Below are positions 51,925 to 61,074 of a stretch of DNA of 64,000 nucleotides, one piece after another. The DNA lies in NCBI RefSeq assembly GCF_002105195.1, contig NZ_MUHU01000008.1, positions 613,283-677,282 on the forward strand, in the 5' to 3' direction. Origin of the DNA: Derxia lacustris. Lineage in GTDB: Bacteria; Pseudomonadota; Gammaproteobacteria; Burkholderiales; Burkholderiaceae_E. The notes under the pieces are model-generated. The model was not told the origin of the DNA. It saw only the letters and a list, made by a program, of their open reading frames with translations, and ran no database searches. The first letter of the stretch is position 1. Each line of letters begins with the position of its first letter. The position numbers and the translations under genes were made by a program.

Positions 51925-52680
51925 ATGCGATTCGCCACCCGTTCCAGCCCGTCCAACCGCGTCGACGCGGTCGATGCCCTGCGCGGTCTTGCGGTGGCGA
52001 TGATGGTCGCCTACCACTTCTGCTACGACCTCGGCATGTTCGGTCTGGCGCGCTGGAGCACCGCCGACATGGTCACGCAGGCCGGCTGGATCGGCTGGCG
52101 CACCGCGATCGTCAGCATGTTCCTCACGCTGGTGGGCGTGTCGATGGCGCTGCGCCGGGCGCGCGGCGTGGATGCGCGTGGCTTCTGGCTGCGCTGGCTC
52201 AAGATTGCCGGCGCGGCGGCGCTGGTGTCGCTGGGCAGCTGGGTGATGTTCGGGCCGCGTTTCATCTATTTCGGCGTGCTGCATTTCGTGGCGGTCGCGT
52301 TGCTGCTGCTGCGCGCCAGCAGCGGCCTGGGCGTGGCGGCAAATGCGCTGCTCGGGCTGGCGGCGCTGGGGGTGGCCGCGCTGCCGGGCCGGGCGGCATG
52401 CGATGCCGCGCCCTGCAACATCAGCGGGCTGTATCTGCACAAGCCGTGGACCGAGGATTTCGTGCCGCTCGCGCCCTGGCTCGGACCGGCTTTCCTGGGA
52501 TTGGCGCTCGGCCTGCTGTGGCTCAAGCGCGGCCTGCCGGTGCCGGCGGCGCTGGTGCGCCTGGCCGCGACCGGGCCGGTGCGCATGCTTTCAGTGCCCG
52601 GGCGCTGGAGTCTGAGCATTTATCTGGTGCATCAGCCGGTGCTGATCGGCGCGCTGATGGGCTGGCGCGCCTTGCACTGA
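51925..52680 (+). CDS. DUF1624 (heparan-alpha-glucosaminide acetyltransferase-like) membrane protein
   Basis: A 251-residue integral membrane protein with about seven helices. The N-terminal motif VDALRGLAVAMMVAYHFCYDL and IYFGVLHFVAVALLLL, together with SLSIYLVHQPVLIG near the end, identify the DUF1624/acyltransferase-3-like group. These proteins are thought to transfer acyl groups across the inner membrane. Substrate unknown. The ATG at 51925 was chosen; the open frame upstream adds a segment without domain character. Confidence 0.85.
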   Translation: MRFATRSSPSNRVDAVDALRGLAVAMMVAYHFCYDLGMFGLARWSTADMVTQAGWIGWRTAIVSMFLTLVGVSMALRRARGVDARGFWLRWLKIAGAAALVSLGSWVMFGPRFIYFGVLHFVAVALLLLRASSGLGVAANALLGLAALGVAALPGRAACDAAPCNISGLYLHKPWTEDFVPLAPWLGPAFLGLALGLLWLKRGLPVPAALVRLAATGPVRMLSVPGRWSLSIYLVHQPVLIGALMGWRALH

Positions 52681-52692
52681 CGGGGCTGCCGG

Positions 52693-52863
52693 TCAGACGA
52701 GCGCAGTCAGCGCATCGACGCCCAGCGCGACAAAGTCGTCGTCGCCGCTGCGGCTCAGGCACAGCAGCAGGAAGACGACGGTGGAGAACCAGAGGATGCG
52801 CAGATAGGCGCGTTCGAGCGGATCGAGCAGGGAGTCGTCGTCGCGGGAGTTGTGGTCGGGCAT
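52693..52863 (-). CDS. Small single-TM membrane protein (putative)
   Basis: A 56-residue frame starting ATG at 52863: an acidic N-terminus (DHNSRDDDSLLDPLERAYLR), one TM helix (ILWFSTVVFLLLCL) and a short tail. No family recognised. It lies convergent to the DUF1624 gene with a 12-base gap. The clear N-in/TM/C pattern suggests a real small membrane protein, but no strong RBS is seen, so it is tentative. Confidence 0.45.
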   Translation of the reverse strand: MPDHNSRDDDSLLDPLERAYLRILWFSTVVFLLLCLSRSGDDDFVALGVDALTALV

Positions 52864-53036
52864 GGCGGCGGGCGCGGACAGATCGGCGAATGAGGTGCCG
52901 GCCCGGGGACGCATGACGGCGGCCGCACTGCCACCGCCGTCATGCATCAGGCCCGCGCCGGCGGGATGCTGCGACGCAAAAATCGCACCGCTTGCGCCCG
53001 AGCGACCGCCCGGGCCGACTGCCGGCGCCACTGCCG

Positions 53037-53378
53037 CTACCAGCGCCGTCCGATGCCGACGCTGACCCCTGGCTGCCAGCCCCAGCCATAGCCGCCCCAG
53101 TAGGGATAGGGGTAGGGCTCGGGCCGCAGATAGGCCTGGCTGCGGGCCCGGATGCGCGCCAGATCGGCGGCATTGCGGTCGGCGGTTTCCTGGTCGCGCA
53201 GCACCTGGGCCGAGATGGCGGCTTCGCGCTTGATGCGCTCGTCGTCGCTGGTGACCACCACGGCTGGCGGCGCGGCCGCAGGCAGGCGGGCGATCGGGCC
53301 GCCCGGTGGCGGGCTGGCGCAACCGGCCAGCGCCAGCGCGAGAAGGCCGGCGCATCCGGCCAGACGAAGTGCATTCAT
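53037..53378 (-). CDS. Putative lipoprotein, function unknown
   Basis: A 113-residue protein with a lipoprotein signal (GLLALALAGC, lipid-attached Cys at about 20). After a Pro-rich stretch comes a charged helix (DDERIKREAAISAQVLRDQETADRNAADLARIRARSQ), then a Tyr/Pro/Gly/Trp-rich tail (PEPYPYPYWGGYGWGWQPG). This layout is seen in many small betaproteobacterial envelope lipoproteins. The ATG at 53378 follows AGGAGG-like TGCAGGAGGC. Function unknown. Confidence 0.75.
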   Translation of the reverse strand: MNALRLAGCAGLLALALAGCASPPPGGPIARLPAAAPPAVVVTSDDERIKREAAISAQVLRDQETADRNAADLARIRARSQAYLRPEPYPYPYWGGYGWGWQPGVSVGIGRRW

Positions 53379-53405
53379 GCTTGCCTCCTGCATCGATGCG
53401 GCAGT

Positions 53406-54362
53406 TCAGTGGCGCTGATCGCCGCTGCTGCGGACGCCCTCGGCCGCGCTCGGCGCCGAGAACAGTTGCGCGACATCGACCGGATCGAAGTCGTAGCCGG
53501 TATCGCAGTACTCGCAATTGACCTTCACCGCGCCCAGCTCCGCGATGATCGAGTCGATCTCTTCGCGGCCGAGCGACCGCAGCATGCGGCCCACGCGCTC
53601 GCGCGAGCAGGCGCAGGAAAATTGCACCGCCCGCGCCGGCAGGATGCGCGCTTCTTCCTCCCAGAACAGCCGGCGCGCGATCTCGTGCGGCGGCAGCGCC
53701 AGCAACTCGGCCTGGGTGACGGTGTCGGACAGATGCTGCAAGTGCGACCAAGCCTCGCTGTCGGCCTCGAACTGGGCGGCGCGGGCTTGCGCGGCCGCCT
53801 CGTCGAGGTCGGCGGCGCCGCCTTCGGCCGGCATGCGCTGCATCAGCAGGCCGGTCGAGCGGCTTTCGTCGCAGGCGAGCCAGAGCCGGGTCTCGATCTG
53901 CTCGGAGCGCGCCATATAGCCTTCGAGCACCTCGGCCACGCTGTTGCCGTCGAGCGGCACGATGCCTTGATAGGGCTGCTGATGCGGCTGGCGATTGCTC
54001 GGGTCGAGCGTGATCGACATGCGGCCGTTGCCCTGGGCATTGACCATGTCGCGCAGGCTGGCGTCGTCGGGCACGCTGGCGCTGTCGCCGATGCGGGCCG
54101 TCGCGCGCACGCCGAGAGTGGAGTTGCACTCGGCCACGGCCAGCTTGACCGGCCCGTCGCCGAACAGCTGGATCACCAGCGAGCCGTCGAACTTGAGCGT
54201 GGCCGACAGCAGCACCGACGCGGCCAGCATCTCGCCGAGCAGCCGGCGCACCGGCGCCGGGTAGTCGTGCAAACCGACGATGTGGCGCCAGCTGTCGTCC
54301 AGGCTCACCAGTTCGCCGCGGACCGGCGCCTTGTCGAAGATCAGTTTTCTCAGTTCATCCAT
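53406..54362 (-). CDS. hslO: Redox-regulated chaperone Hsp33
   Basis: A 318-residue cytosolic holdase chaperone activated by oxidation. The N-terminal substrate domain is followed by the C-terminal zinc redox switch: FSCACSRERVGRML supplies the CxC motif and VNCEYCDTGYDF the CxxC motif. The spacing of about 30 residues between the pairs is normal. A short tail (SAPSAAEGVRSSGDQRH) follows. It is 15 bases downstream of the DUF2726-like gene on the same strand. Confidence 0.95.
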   Translation of the reverse strand: MDELRKLIFDKAPVRGELVSLDDSWRHIVGLHDYPAPVRRLLGEMLAASVLLSATLKFDGSLVIQLFGDGPVKLAVAECNSTLGVRATARIGDSASVPDDASLRDMVNAQGNGRMSITLDPSNRQPHQQPYQGIVPLDGNSVAEVLEGYMARSEQIETRLWLACDESRSTGLLMQRMPAEGGAADLDEAAAQARAAQFEADSEAWSHLQHLSDTVTQAELLALPPHEIARRLFWEEEARILPARAVQFSCACSRERVGRMLRSLGREEIDSIIAELGAVKVNCEYCDTGYDFDPVDVAQLFSAPSAAEGVRSSGDQRH

Positions 54363-54377
54363 GGGAATCGTGCGCCG

Positions 54378-54782
54378 TCACAAGTAGCCGAAGGCATCGC
54401 GGATCTGCTGGTCGTCGGGCAGGGCGCCGGGCTTGAAGCGCGCCACGCGCAGGCCGGCCGCGGTCAGCAGGTTTTCGTGCCGCGGGTCGAGCGTGCCGAG
54501 CACGGCCACGCCGATCGGACGGGCATCGCGGCCGAGCACGGCGAAATCGAGCTGGCTGTCGGCGAGCGTGGCGTCGTCGCTCTCGATGAGCTGGGCGACG
54601 CTCGGCTGGGCCAGGATCATCGCGCTCGGCAGCGCCGACTGGAGCCGGGCGAACAACTGGCGCTGGGCCTCGTCGAGCGGGCGCCGCACCATCGGCGGGC
54701 GCACGGCCACGACCGGGCGCGCCGACTTCTTCCACAGCACGAACACGACAGCGAGGACGACGAGCAGGAGCAGCAGCTTCAT
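54378..54782 (-). CDS. DUF2726-like membrane-anchored protein
   Basis: A 134-residue protein with an N-terminal membrane anchor (LLLLVVLAVVFVLWKK) and a cytoplasmic domain of about 95 residues. The pattern is LFARLQSALPSAMILAQPSVAQLI, then LDFAVLGRDARPIGVAVLG, and resembles the restriction-endonuclease-like DUF2726 fold. Metal-binding residues of that fold (Asp in LDFAVL, later acidic residues) are partly visible. Function unknown. Confidence 0.65.
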   Translation of the reverse strand: MKLLLLLVVLAVVFVLWKKSARPVVAVRPPMVRRPLDEAQRQLFARLQSALPSAMILAQPSVAQLIESDDATLADSQLDFAVLGRDARPIGVAVLGTLDPRHENLLTAAGLRVARFKPGALPDDQQIRDAFGYL

Positions 54783-54860
54783 GAGCGGTGTGAGGGCGGC
54801 TGGCTAGAATGGTTCGGACAAATCCGGCGCACCGTCCGGTACGCCTCGGTCGATCTTCTC

Positions 54861-55661
54861 ATGCCTGCTTTCGAACTCCGTGCCGCCGCGCTGGCGGCGC
54901 TTGCCTGCTCCGATCCCGATGAAAAATGCGCGCTCGTCGCCGCGCTGGCGGCCACGCGCCGGGCCGGCGGCGCGCTCGACGCTGCCGCTGCGCTGACCGA
55001 TCCGGGCACGCTGCCCGGCCGGCCGCCCAGGCCCGAACTGGTGCATGCGCGCGATGTGGCTTCGCGCGGCGTCGGCAGCGTCGAGGGCCGGGCGGCGCTG
55101 CTGCATGCGCTCGCGCACATCGAGTTCAACGCCATCAACCTCGCGCTCGATGCGGTCTGGCGTTTTGCCGGCATGCCCTCCGATTTCTACGACGACTGGC
55201 TGCTGGTCGCCGCCGAGGAGGCGCTGCACTTCGGCCTGCTGCGCGAACGGCTGCGCGCCCACGGCCACGACTACGGCGATTTCGCCGCCCACAACGGCCT
55301 GTGGGACATGGCCGAGCGCACCGCCGCCGATCCGCTTGCGCGCATGGCGCTGGTGCCGCGCACGATGGAAGCGCGTGGCCTCGACGTGACGCCGGGCATC
55401 CGGGCGCGGCTTGCGTCGGCCGGCGATGCCGAGTCGGCTGCGGTGCTCGACATCATCCTGCGCGACGAGATCGGCCATGTGCGCATCGGCAACCGCTGGT
55501 ACGACGCGCTCTGCGAACGCGCCGGCGTCGCAGCCGACAGCGCGCATCTGGCGCTCGCCGAGCGCTATCGCGTCGGCCTGCCGCGCGCGCCGTTCAACAC
55601 CGCCGCACGGCTCGATGCCGGCTTCACCTCGGCCCAGCTCGACGCCTTTGCCCGCCGCTGA
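54861..55661 (+). CDS. DUF455 ferritin-like protein
   Basis: A 266-residue all-helical protein of the DUF455 ferritin-like group. The di-iron-type motifs are ALAHIEFNAINLALDAVWRF (ExxH-type), AAEEALHFGLLRERL and the later DIILRDEIGHVRIGNRWY. The last two have Glu and His spaced as in ferritin-like di-metal sites. A possible oxidase or hydroxylase, but the substrate is unknown. The ATG at 54861 is the natural domain start; the frame is open for more than 1.8 kb upstream only as a shadow of hslO. Confidence 0.85.
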   Translation: MPAFELRAAALAALACSDPDEKCALVAALAATRRAGGALDAAAALTDPGTLPGRPPRPELVHARDVASRGVGSVEGRAALLHALAHIEFNAINLALDAVWRFAGMPSDFYDDWLLVAAEEALHFGLLRERLRAHGHDYGDFAAHNGLWDMAERTAADPLARMALVPRTMEARGLDVTPGIRARLASAGDAESAAVLDIILRDEIGHVRIGNRWYDALCERAGVAADSAHLALAERYRVGLPRAPFNTAARLDAGFTSAQLDAFARR

Positions 55662-55879
55662 CGCGCCTCGGCTGGCGTCGTGCAAGCGGATGTTGCCGGC
55701 ACGCCACGGCGCCAGTTGATGCGCATCAAGCCGCCATCCGCCTCCGCACAGGCCCGGTCTGCCGCTTGCGAAAGCGCAAACGGGCACCTCGGCCGGGCCC
55801 CAAGAATCCGCTCCATGCACTGCCGCACACGGCCCAGCACACCGGGCCAGAACAACACCCATACCTCATGGAGCCAAGG

Positions 55880-56515
55880 ATGAACGCCTTCCTCAAGACC
55901 TCGCTGATTGCCGGCCTGATCGCCGCCGGCTTTGCCGCGCTGCCCGCCCAAGCCGCCGGTGACAGCCCCTGGCTCGTGCGTGGTCGCCTGCTGTTCATGC
56001 AGACCGCCGAGAAGTCGGATGCCGTGCCGGGCGTCGCCCAGGCCGACGCGATCCGCGTCGCGAGCAAGGTCTTCCCCGACTTCGACATCAGCTACTTCTT
56101 CACGCCGAACATCTCGGCCGAACTGGTGCTGACCTACCCGCAAATCCACGACGTCGAACTCAACGGCGGCAAGATCGGCTCGCTCAAGCACCTGCCCCCC
56201 ACGCTGCTGGCCCAGTACCACTTCGACACTGGCACGGCGTTCGTGCCCTATGTCGGCGCCGGCGTGAACTACACCCGCATCTGGGGCGTGACCTGGGATC
56301 CGGCGGTCAAGCCGCTGAACCTGAGCCTGGAAAACAAGTCGATCGGCCCGGCCCTGCAAATCGGCGCCGACTACAAGCTCGACAAGGTCTGGTCGCTCAA
56401 CGCCGACATCAAGTACATCAAGCTCGAATCCGATCTGTCCTCCAACGGCAAGAAGATCAGCACCGTGTCGCTGAATCCCTGGCTGTTCGGCGTGGGCGTC
56501 GGCTACCGCTTCTAA
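55880..56515 (+). CDS. ompW: OmpW-family outer-membrane protein
   Basis: A 211-residue eight-stranded beta-barrel. The signal peptide ends near residue 25 (AALPAQAA). The barrel begins WLVRGRLLFMQTAEKS and has ISYFFTPNISAELVLTYPQ, LPPTLLAQYHFDTG and ADIKYIKLESD. It ends GVGVGYRF with the terminal Phe required for assembly. OmpW proteins form narrow hydrophobic channels. Two ATG codons fit (55868 and 55880); 55880 gives the usual signal peptide. A good terminator follows. Confidence 0.92.
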   Translation: MNAFLKTSLIAGLIAAGFAALPAQAAGDSPWLVRGRLLFMQTAEKSDAVPGVAQADAIRVASKVFPDFDISYFFTPNISAELVLTYPQIHDVELNGGKIGSLKHLPPTLLAQYHFDTGTAFVPYVGAGVNYTRIWGVTWDPAVKPLNLSLENKSIGPALQIGADYKLDKVWSLNADIKYIKLESDLSSNGKKISTVSLNPWLFGVGVGYRF

Positions 56516-56567
56516 GTTTTTTCGATCGCGCCATGGCGGCGGGCCCACAAGGCCGCCGCTGTTTCCC

Positions 56568-56613
56568 GCCAGTCCCGGCGTCAGCCATGACGCAAGGCTG
56601 GCGGTATTTTTTT
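56568..56613 (+). terminator. Intrinsic terminator after ompW
   Basis: Outer stem GCCAG (56568-56572) pairs with CTGGC (56598-56602), and the inner stem GCGTCA (56578-56583) pairs with TGACGC (56588-56593). Seven T residues follow at 56607-56613. It lies 53 bases after the ompW stop. Confidence 0.75.
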
Positions 56614-56650
56614 GCGCGGCAGCAATCGCGGCACCGCTACCATCGGTGCG

Positions 56651-57541
56651 ATGACTCCCAGCCGTTCCCGTTTTCTCGACCTGCGCGGACTGCGCATCCA
56701 TCTGCGCGAATGGGGCCCGGCCGACGGCAGGCCGCTGGTGCTGCTGCACGGCTTTCTCGACGTGTCGGCCTCGTTCCAGTTCCTGGTCGATGCGTTTGCG
56801 CATGAGCGCCGCTGCATCGCGCTCGACTGGCGTGGCTTTGGCCTGAGCCAGCACGCCACCGACCAGCCGGCGGTGCAGTCCTACTGGTTTCCCGACTACC
56901 TCGCCGATCTCGATGCGCTGCTCGACCGCATCGCGCCCGATGCGCCGGTGCATCTGCTCGGTCACAGCATGGGCGGGCTGATTGCGGCGCTCTATGCCGC
57001 CGCGCGTCCCGCGCGCATCCGCAGCGCGAGCCTGCTCGAAGGTTTCGGGCCGCCAGCCACGGTGCCGACCGAGGCGCCGCGCCGCTATGCGCGCTGGCTC
57101 GATCAGTTGCGCCATGCCACGCCCTGGGGCCGCTATGCCAGCCTCGACGAGGTGGCCGGGCGTATCCGCCGCAACCATCCGCAACTGGGCGCCGAGCGCG
57201 CGCGCTGGCTCGCCGAGCACTGGGCCGCGCCCGAGCCCGACGGCACGTTCGCGCTGCGCGCCGACCGCGCCCATCGCCTCGCCAATCCCACGCTGTTCCG
57301 CCGCGAGGAGGCCGAAGCCTGCTGGGTCGCCATCGAATGCCCGGTGCTGTGGATCAGCGCCAGCGCCGGCCAGGCCCGTGGCGATGCTGAGATGGCGTCA
57401 CGCGGCGCCAGCCTTGGTAACGCGACCCGACTGGAAATCGCCGGCGCCGGCCATATGGTTCACATAGAAGCCCCCGAAGCCTGCGCCGCCGCCATCGACG
57501 GCTTCATCGCGCGCGTCGAAGCGCAGGAGAACACGCCATGA
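56651..57541 (+). CDS. Alpha/beta hydrolase
   Basis: A 296-residue alpha/beta hydrolase. Seen: the oxyanion-hole region VLLHGFLDVSASF near residue 38, ALDWRGFGLSQ, the nucleophile elbow LLGHSMGGLIAAL near 105 and the His in GAGHMVHIEAPEA near the end. The ATG at 56651 gives the usual start; an in-frame extension upstream runs into the ompW terminator. The end overlaps the PHP gene start (ATGA, 57538-57541). Substrate unknown. Confidence 0.9.
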   Translation: MTPSRSRFLDLRGLRIHLREWGPADGRPLVLLHGFLDVSASFQFLVDAFAHERRCIALDWRGFGLSQHATDQPAVQSYWFPDYLADLDALLDRIAPDAPVHLLGHSMGGLIAALYAAARPARIRSASLLEGFGPPATVPTEAPRRYARWLDQLRHATPWGRYASLDEVAGRIRRNHPQLGAERARWLAEHWAAPEPDGTFALRADRAHRLANPTLFRREEAEACWVAIECPVLWISASAGQARGDAEMASRGASLGNATRLEIAGAGHMVHIEAPEACAAAIDGFIARVEAQENTP

Positions 57542-58434
57542 CCGCCATCCGTCTCAGCCATCCGCCGCAGCGCCACACGCCGTTCGACCCGTACCGGATC
57601 AATGTCGATCTGCACTGCCATTCCAACGTGTCCGACGGCGTGCATACGCCCGAGGACATCGCCGAGCGCGCGCATGCCAACGGCGTGGAATGGCTTGCGC
57701 TCACCGATCACGACGAGCTGGGCGGCGTGGCGCGCGCCGGCAAGCGCGCCGCCGAGCTGGGCATGGGCTTCATCCATGGCGTCGAGGTGTCGGTGACCTG
57801 GGCCGGCGAGACGGTGCACATCGTGGGCTTGGGCGTCGACATCGAGAACGCGGCGCTGGTCGACGGACTGGCGCGCACGCGCGGCGGCCGCGCCGGCCGC
57901 GCGCAGGAAATGGCCGACGGGCTCGCGGCGGTCGGCATTCCGGGCGCGCTCGAAGGCGCGATGAAGTACGTGGGCAATCCCTCGCTCATCTCGCGCAGCC
58001 ATTTCGCGCGCTGGCTGGTCGAGATCGGCCGCTGCGACGATGTGCGCGAGGTGTTCGGCAGCTATCTGGTCGAGGGCAAGCCGGGCTATGTGCCGCACCG
58101 CTGGGCCCGGCTGCCGGAGGCCATCGGCTGGATTCGCGGCGCGGGCGGCGTGGCGGTGATCGCGCATCCGGGCCGCTACCGCTTCACCGATCTGGAACGC
58201 CACGCCTTCATCACCGAGTTCCGCGACTGCGGCGGCGAAGGCATCGAAGTGCTCTGTGCCTCGCACACGCCAGACGATGCGCGGCGTGCCGTGCTGGCCG
58301 CGCGCGAATTCAATCTCAAGGCCTCGCGCGGAAGCGACTTCCACGGCGCGGGCGAATCCCGGGTCGAACTCGGCAAGCTCGGGCCGCTGCCCGACTCGGT
58401 CGAGCCGATCTGGGCCCAATGGGGCATCGGCTAA
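57538..58434 (+). CDS. rnm: PHP-domain 3',5'-nucleoside bisphosphate phosphatase / RNase AM
   Basis: A 298-residue PHP phosphoesterase. Metal-binding motifs are VDLHCHSNVSDG near residue 22, LTDHDELGG, GVEVSVTW, IAHPGRYRF, and KASRGSDFHG near the end. This is the YciV/TrpH group, which removes phosphate from 3',5'-bisphosphonucleotides and trims RNA 5' ends. It overlaps the hydrolase gene by 4 bases and is followed by yciO, as in many Burkholderiales. Confidence 0.9.
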   Translation: MTAIRLSHPPQRHTPFDPYRINVDLHCHSNVSDGVHTPEDIAERAHANGVEWLALTDHDELGGVARAGKRAAELGMGFIHGVEVSVTWAGETVHIVGLGVDIENAALVDGLARTRGGRAGRAQEMADGLAAVGIPGALEGAMKYVGNPSLISRSHFARWLVEIGRCDDVREVFGSYLVEGKPGYVPHRWARLPEAIGWIRGAGGVAVIAHPGRYRFTDLERHAFITEFRDCGGEGIEVLCASHTPDDARRAVLAAREFNLKASRGSDFHGAGESRVELGKLGPLPDSVEPIWAQWGIG

Positions 58435-58451
58435 ACCGCTGCCATCACGAC

Positions 58452-59078
58452 ATGACGCAACGCTTCGCCATCCATCCGCTCGATCCGCAACCCCGCCTCG
58501 TCAAGCAGGCGCTCAAGGTCATCGAGGCCGGCGGCGTGGTCGCCGCGCCGACCGACTCCAGCTATGCGCTGGTGGCGCGGCTCGACGACAAGAACGCCGC
58601 CGACCGCATCCGCCGCATCCGCAACATCGACGACCGGCGCCATCTCACGCTGCTGTGCCGCGATCTGTCGGAGATCGCCAACTACGCGCAGATCGACAAC
58701 CGGCAGTACCGCCTGCTCAAGGCCACGACGCCGGGCGCCTACACCTTCATCCTGGAGGCCACGCGCGAGGTGCCGCGCCGGCTCAGCCATCCGTCGCGCA
58801 AGACCATCGGCATTCGCGTGCCGCAGCATTCGGTGATGCTGGCGCTGCTGGAGGAAGCGGGGCAGGGTCTGCTGTCGTCGAGCCTGCTGCTCGACGGCGA
58901 CGACTATCCGCTCAACGACCCCGATGACATCTGCGACCGGCTCAAGGGCCAGGTCGATCTCGTCATCGATGCGGGTGCCTGCGCCGGTCGCGGCACCACC
59001 GTGGTCGACCTGACTGGCGAGGCGCCGGTGCTGATCCGCGAGGGCAGCGGGCCGCTCGGGCCGCTCGGGCTCGACTGA
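58452..59078 (+). CDS. yciO: YciO-type Sua5/YrdC family protein
   Basis: A 208-residue YrdC-fold protein with close resemblance to E. coli YciO: FAIHPLDPQPRLVKQAL at the start, GGVVAAPTDSSYALVARLDDKNAADRI, the nucleotide-binding KATTPGAYTFILEATREVPRRL, and KTIGIRVPQHSV. The family is related to threonylcarbamoyl-AMP synthases used for tRNA t6A, but the exact activity of YciO is less certain. The ATG at 58452 follows the rnm stop by 17 bases. Confidence 0.9.
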   Translation: MTQRFAIHPLDPQPRLVKQALKVIEAGGVVAAPTDSSYALVARLDDKNAADRIRRIRNIDDRRHLTLLCRDLSEIANYAQIDNRQYRLLKATTPGAYTFILEATREVPRRLSHPSRKTIGIRVPQHSVMLALLEEAGQGLLSSSLLLDGDDYPLNDPDDICDRLKGQVDLVIDAGACAGRGTTVVDLTGEAPVLIREGSGPLGPLGLD

Positions 59079-59130
59079 ACGCCGGGCAGCAGTCGCCGGA
59101 CGGCCATGACCCCCTTGCTATGATCGGCCG

Positions 59131-59784
59131 ATGGACGATCTCATCCAGACCATCACGGTCTACGCAATTCCGGTGATTTTCGCGATCACCCTGCATGAAG
59201 CCGCGCATGGTTTCGTCGCCCGCATGTTCGGCGACTCGACCGCCTGGATGCTCGGGCGCGTGAGCCTCAATCCCATGCGCCACATCGATCCGGTGGGCAC
59301 GCTGCTGGTGCCGGCGCTGCTGTTGATCTCGGCGCGCATTGCGGGTGGAGGCGGCTTCATGTTCGGCTGGGCCAAGCCGGTGCCGGTCAACTTCGCCAAT
59401 CTGCGCAACCCCAAGCGCGACATGATCTGGGTCGCCGCCGCCGGGCCCGCCGCCAATCTGCTGATGGCCTGCGGCTGGGCCGCGCTTTACCGTCTGCTCG
59501 ATGCGGCAGGCATCGACGAAGCCTTCTTCTTCTCTATGGCCAAGGCCGGCATCACCTTCAACATCATGCTGATGGCGCTCAATCTGGTGCCGATTCCGCC
59601 GCTCGATGGCGGCCGCATCCTGATCGGTCTGCTGCCGCGCAAGCTGTCCAACGCCTATGCGTCAGTGGAGCGCTACGGCTTCGTGATCGTGCTGGTGCTC
59701 ATCGTCACGGGCCTGCTGTCCACGCTGATGATGCCCTTCGTGTCCATCGGCATCTGGTTCATCCAGAGCCTGTTCCAGTTCTGA
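59131..59784 (+). CDS. Site-2 protease family (M50) membrane metalloprotease
   Basis: A 217-residue intramembrane zinc protease of the YwhC/Rip3-like group. The zinc-binding HEAAHG motif is in the first helix (ITLHEAAHGFVARMFGD), and the third ligand Asp is in LNLVPIPPLDGGRILIGLL. The GWAKPVPVN segment is typical. There is no PDZ domain. Its substrate is unknown; the gene is a constant neighbour of trpS in this group. Confidence 0.92.
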   Translation: MDDLIQTITVYAIPVIFAITLHEAAHGFVARMFGDSTAWMLGRVSLNPMRHIDPVGTLLVPALLLISARIAGGGGFMFGWAKPVPVNFANLRNPKRDMIWVAAAGPAANLLMACGWAALYRLLDAAGIDEAFFFSMAKAGITFNIMLMALNLVPIPPLDGGRILIGLLPRKLSNAYASVERYGFVIVLVLIVTGLLSTLMMPFVSIGIWFIQSLFQF

Positions 59785-59823
59785 CGCCGGCTTCCATTTC
59801 CTCTTTTTCGACGGGATTCCTCC

Positions 59824-61017
59824 GTGCAAGACCGTGTTCTTTCCGGCATGCGCCCGACCGGCGCGCTCCACATCGGCCACTTTCATGGCGCACTCAAGAA
59901 CTGGGTGCGGCTGCAAGCCGACCATGAATGCTTTTTCTTCGTCGCCGACTGGCATGCGCTGACCACGGTCTACGACGACCCGTCGATCATCGCCAAGTCC
60001 ACCACCGAGATGGTCACCGACTGGCTCGCTGCCGGCCTCGACCCCGAGCGCGCGACCATCTTCGTGCAGAGCCGCGTGATCGAGCATGCCGAGCTGTTCC
60101 TGCTGCTGTCGATGCACACGCCGCTCGGCTGGCTGGAGCGCGTGCCGACCTACAAGGACCAGATCGAGAAGCTCAAGGAGAAGGATCTCGGCACCTACGG
60201 CTTTCTCGGCTATCCGCTGATGCAGGCGGCCGACATCCTCATCTACCGCGCCAAGCATGTGCCGGTCGGCGAGGATCAGGTGCCGCACATCGAACTGACG
60301 CGCGAATGCGCGCGCCGCTTCAACCATCTGTACGGCCGCGAACCGGGCTTTGAAGACAAGGCCATCGAGGCATCGAAGAAGCTCGGCAAGGCCGGCAAGC
60401 AGGTGCTCGAAGCGCGCGTGAAGTACCAGCAGGACGGCGATGCCGAAGCGCTCGCCGCCGCACGCACGCTGGTAGAAGAAGCCAAGAGCATCTCCGCCGC
60501 CGACCGCGAGCGGCTGCTCGGCTTTCTCGAAGGCAGCACCAAGCAGGTTCTCGTCGAGCCGCGTGCGCTGCTCACCGAAGCCTCGCGTCTGCCCGGCCTC
60601 GACGGCCAGAAGATGAGCAAGAGCTACGGCAACACCATCACCCTGCGCGAAGAGCCCGACGCGGTGCGCAAGAAGGTGAAGGTCATGCCGACCGACCCGG
60701 CGCGCGTGCGCCGCACCGATGCCGGCGACCCCGACCGCTGCCCGGTCTGGCAATTCCATCTCGTGTACTCCGACGACGCGACCAAGCAGTGGGTGCAGAC
60801 CGGCTGCCGCAGCGCCGGCATCGGCTGCATCGAGTGCAAGACGCCGGTGGCCGACGCCATCGTCAAGGAACTGGAGCCGATGCGCGAACGCGCCGAGCCC
60901 TATCTGGCCCGGCCGTCGCTGGTGCGCGAGGTGCTCGATGCGGGCAACGCCCGCGCTCGCGCGATCGCCGGCGACACCATGCGCGATGTCCGCGCAGCGA
61001 TGGGACTGGGCGCCTGA
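59824..61017 (+). CDS. trpS: Tryptophan--tRNA ligase
   Basis: A 397-residue class I aminoacyl-tRNA synthetase. The HIGH-like ALHIGHFHGALK is near residue 14 and KMSKSYGN near residue 262. It is longer than the 330-residue E. coli enzyme because of an insert that contains KKLGKAGKQVLEARVKYQQDGDAEALAAAR; this long form is common in betaproteobacteria. The start is a GTG at 59824; the next Met (GMRPTG) would remove conserved residues. Confidence 0.95.
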   Translation: MQDRVLSGMRPTGALHIGHFHGALKNWVRLQADHECFFFVADWHALTTVYDDPSIIAKSTTEMVTDWLAAGLDPERATIFVQSRVIEHAELFLLLSMHTPLGWLERVPTYKDQIEKLKEKDLGTYGFLGYPLMQAADILIYRAKHVPVGEDQVPHIELTRECARRFNHLYGREPGFEDKAIEASKKLGKAGKQVLEARVKYQQDGDAEALAAARTLVEEAKSISAADRERLLGFLEGSTKQVLVEPRALLTEASRLPGLDGQKMSKSYGNTITLREEPDAVRKKVKVMPTDPARVRRTDAGDPDRCPVWQFHLVYSDDATKQWVQTGCRSAGIGCIECKTPVADAIVKELEPMRERAEPYLARPSLVREVLDAGNARARAIAGDTMRDVRAAMGLGA

Positions 61018-61074
61018 ACGGCTGCCGCAGACCCATCAAGTACAATCCAAAGCTTTGAATTCACGGCCAAATCC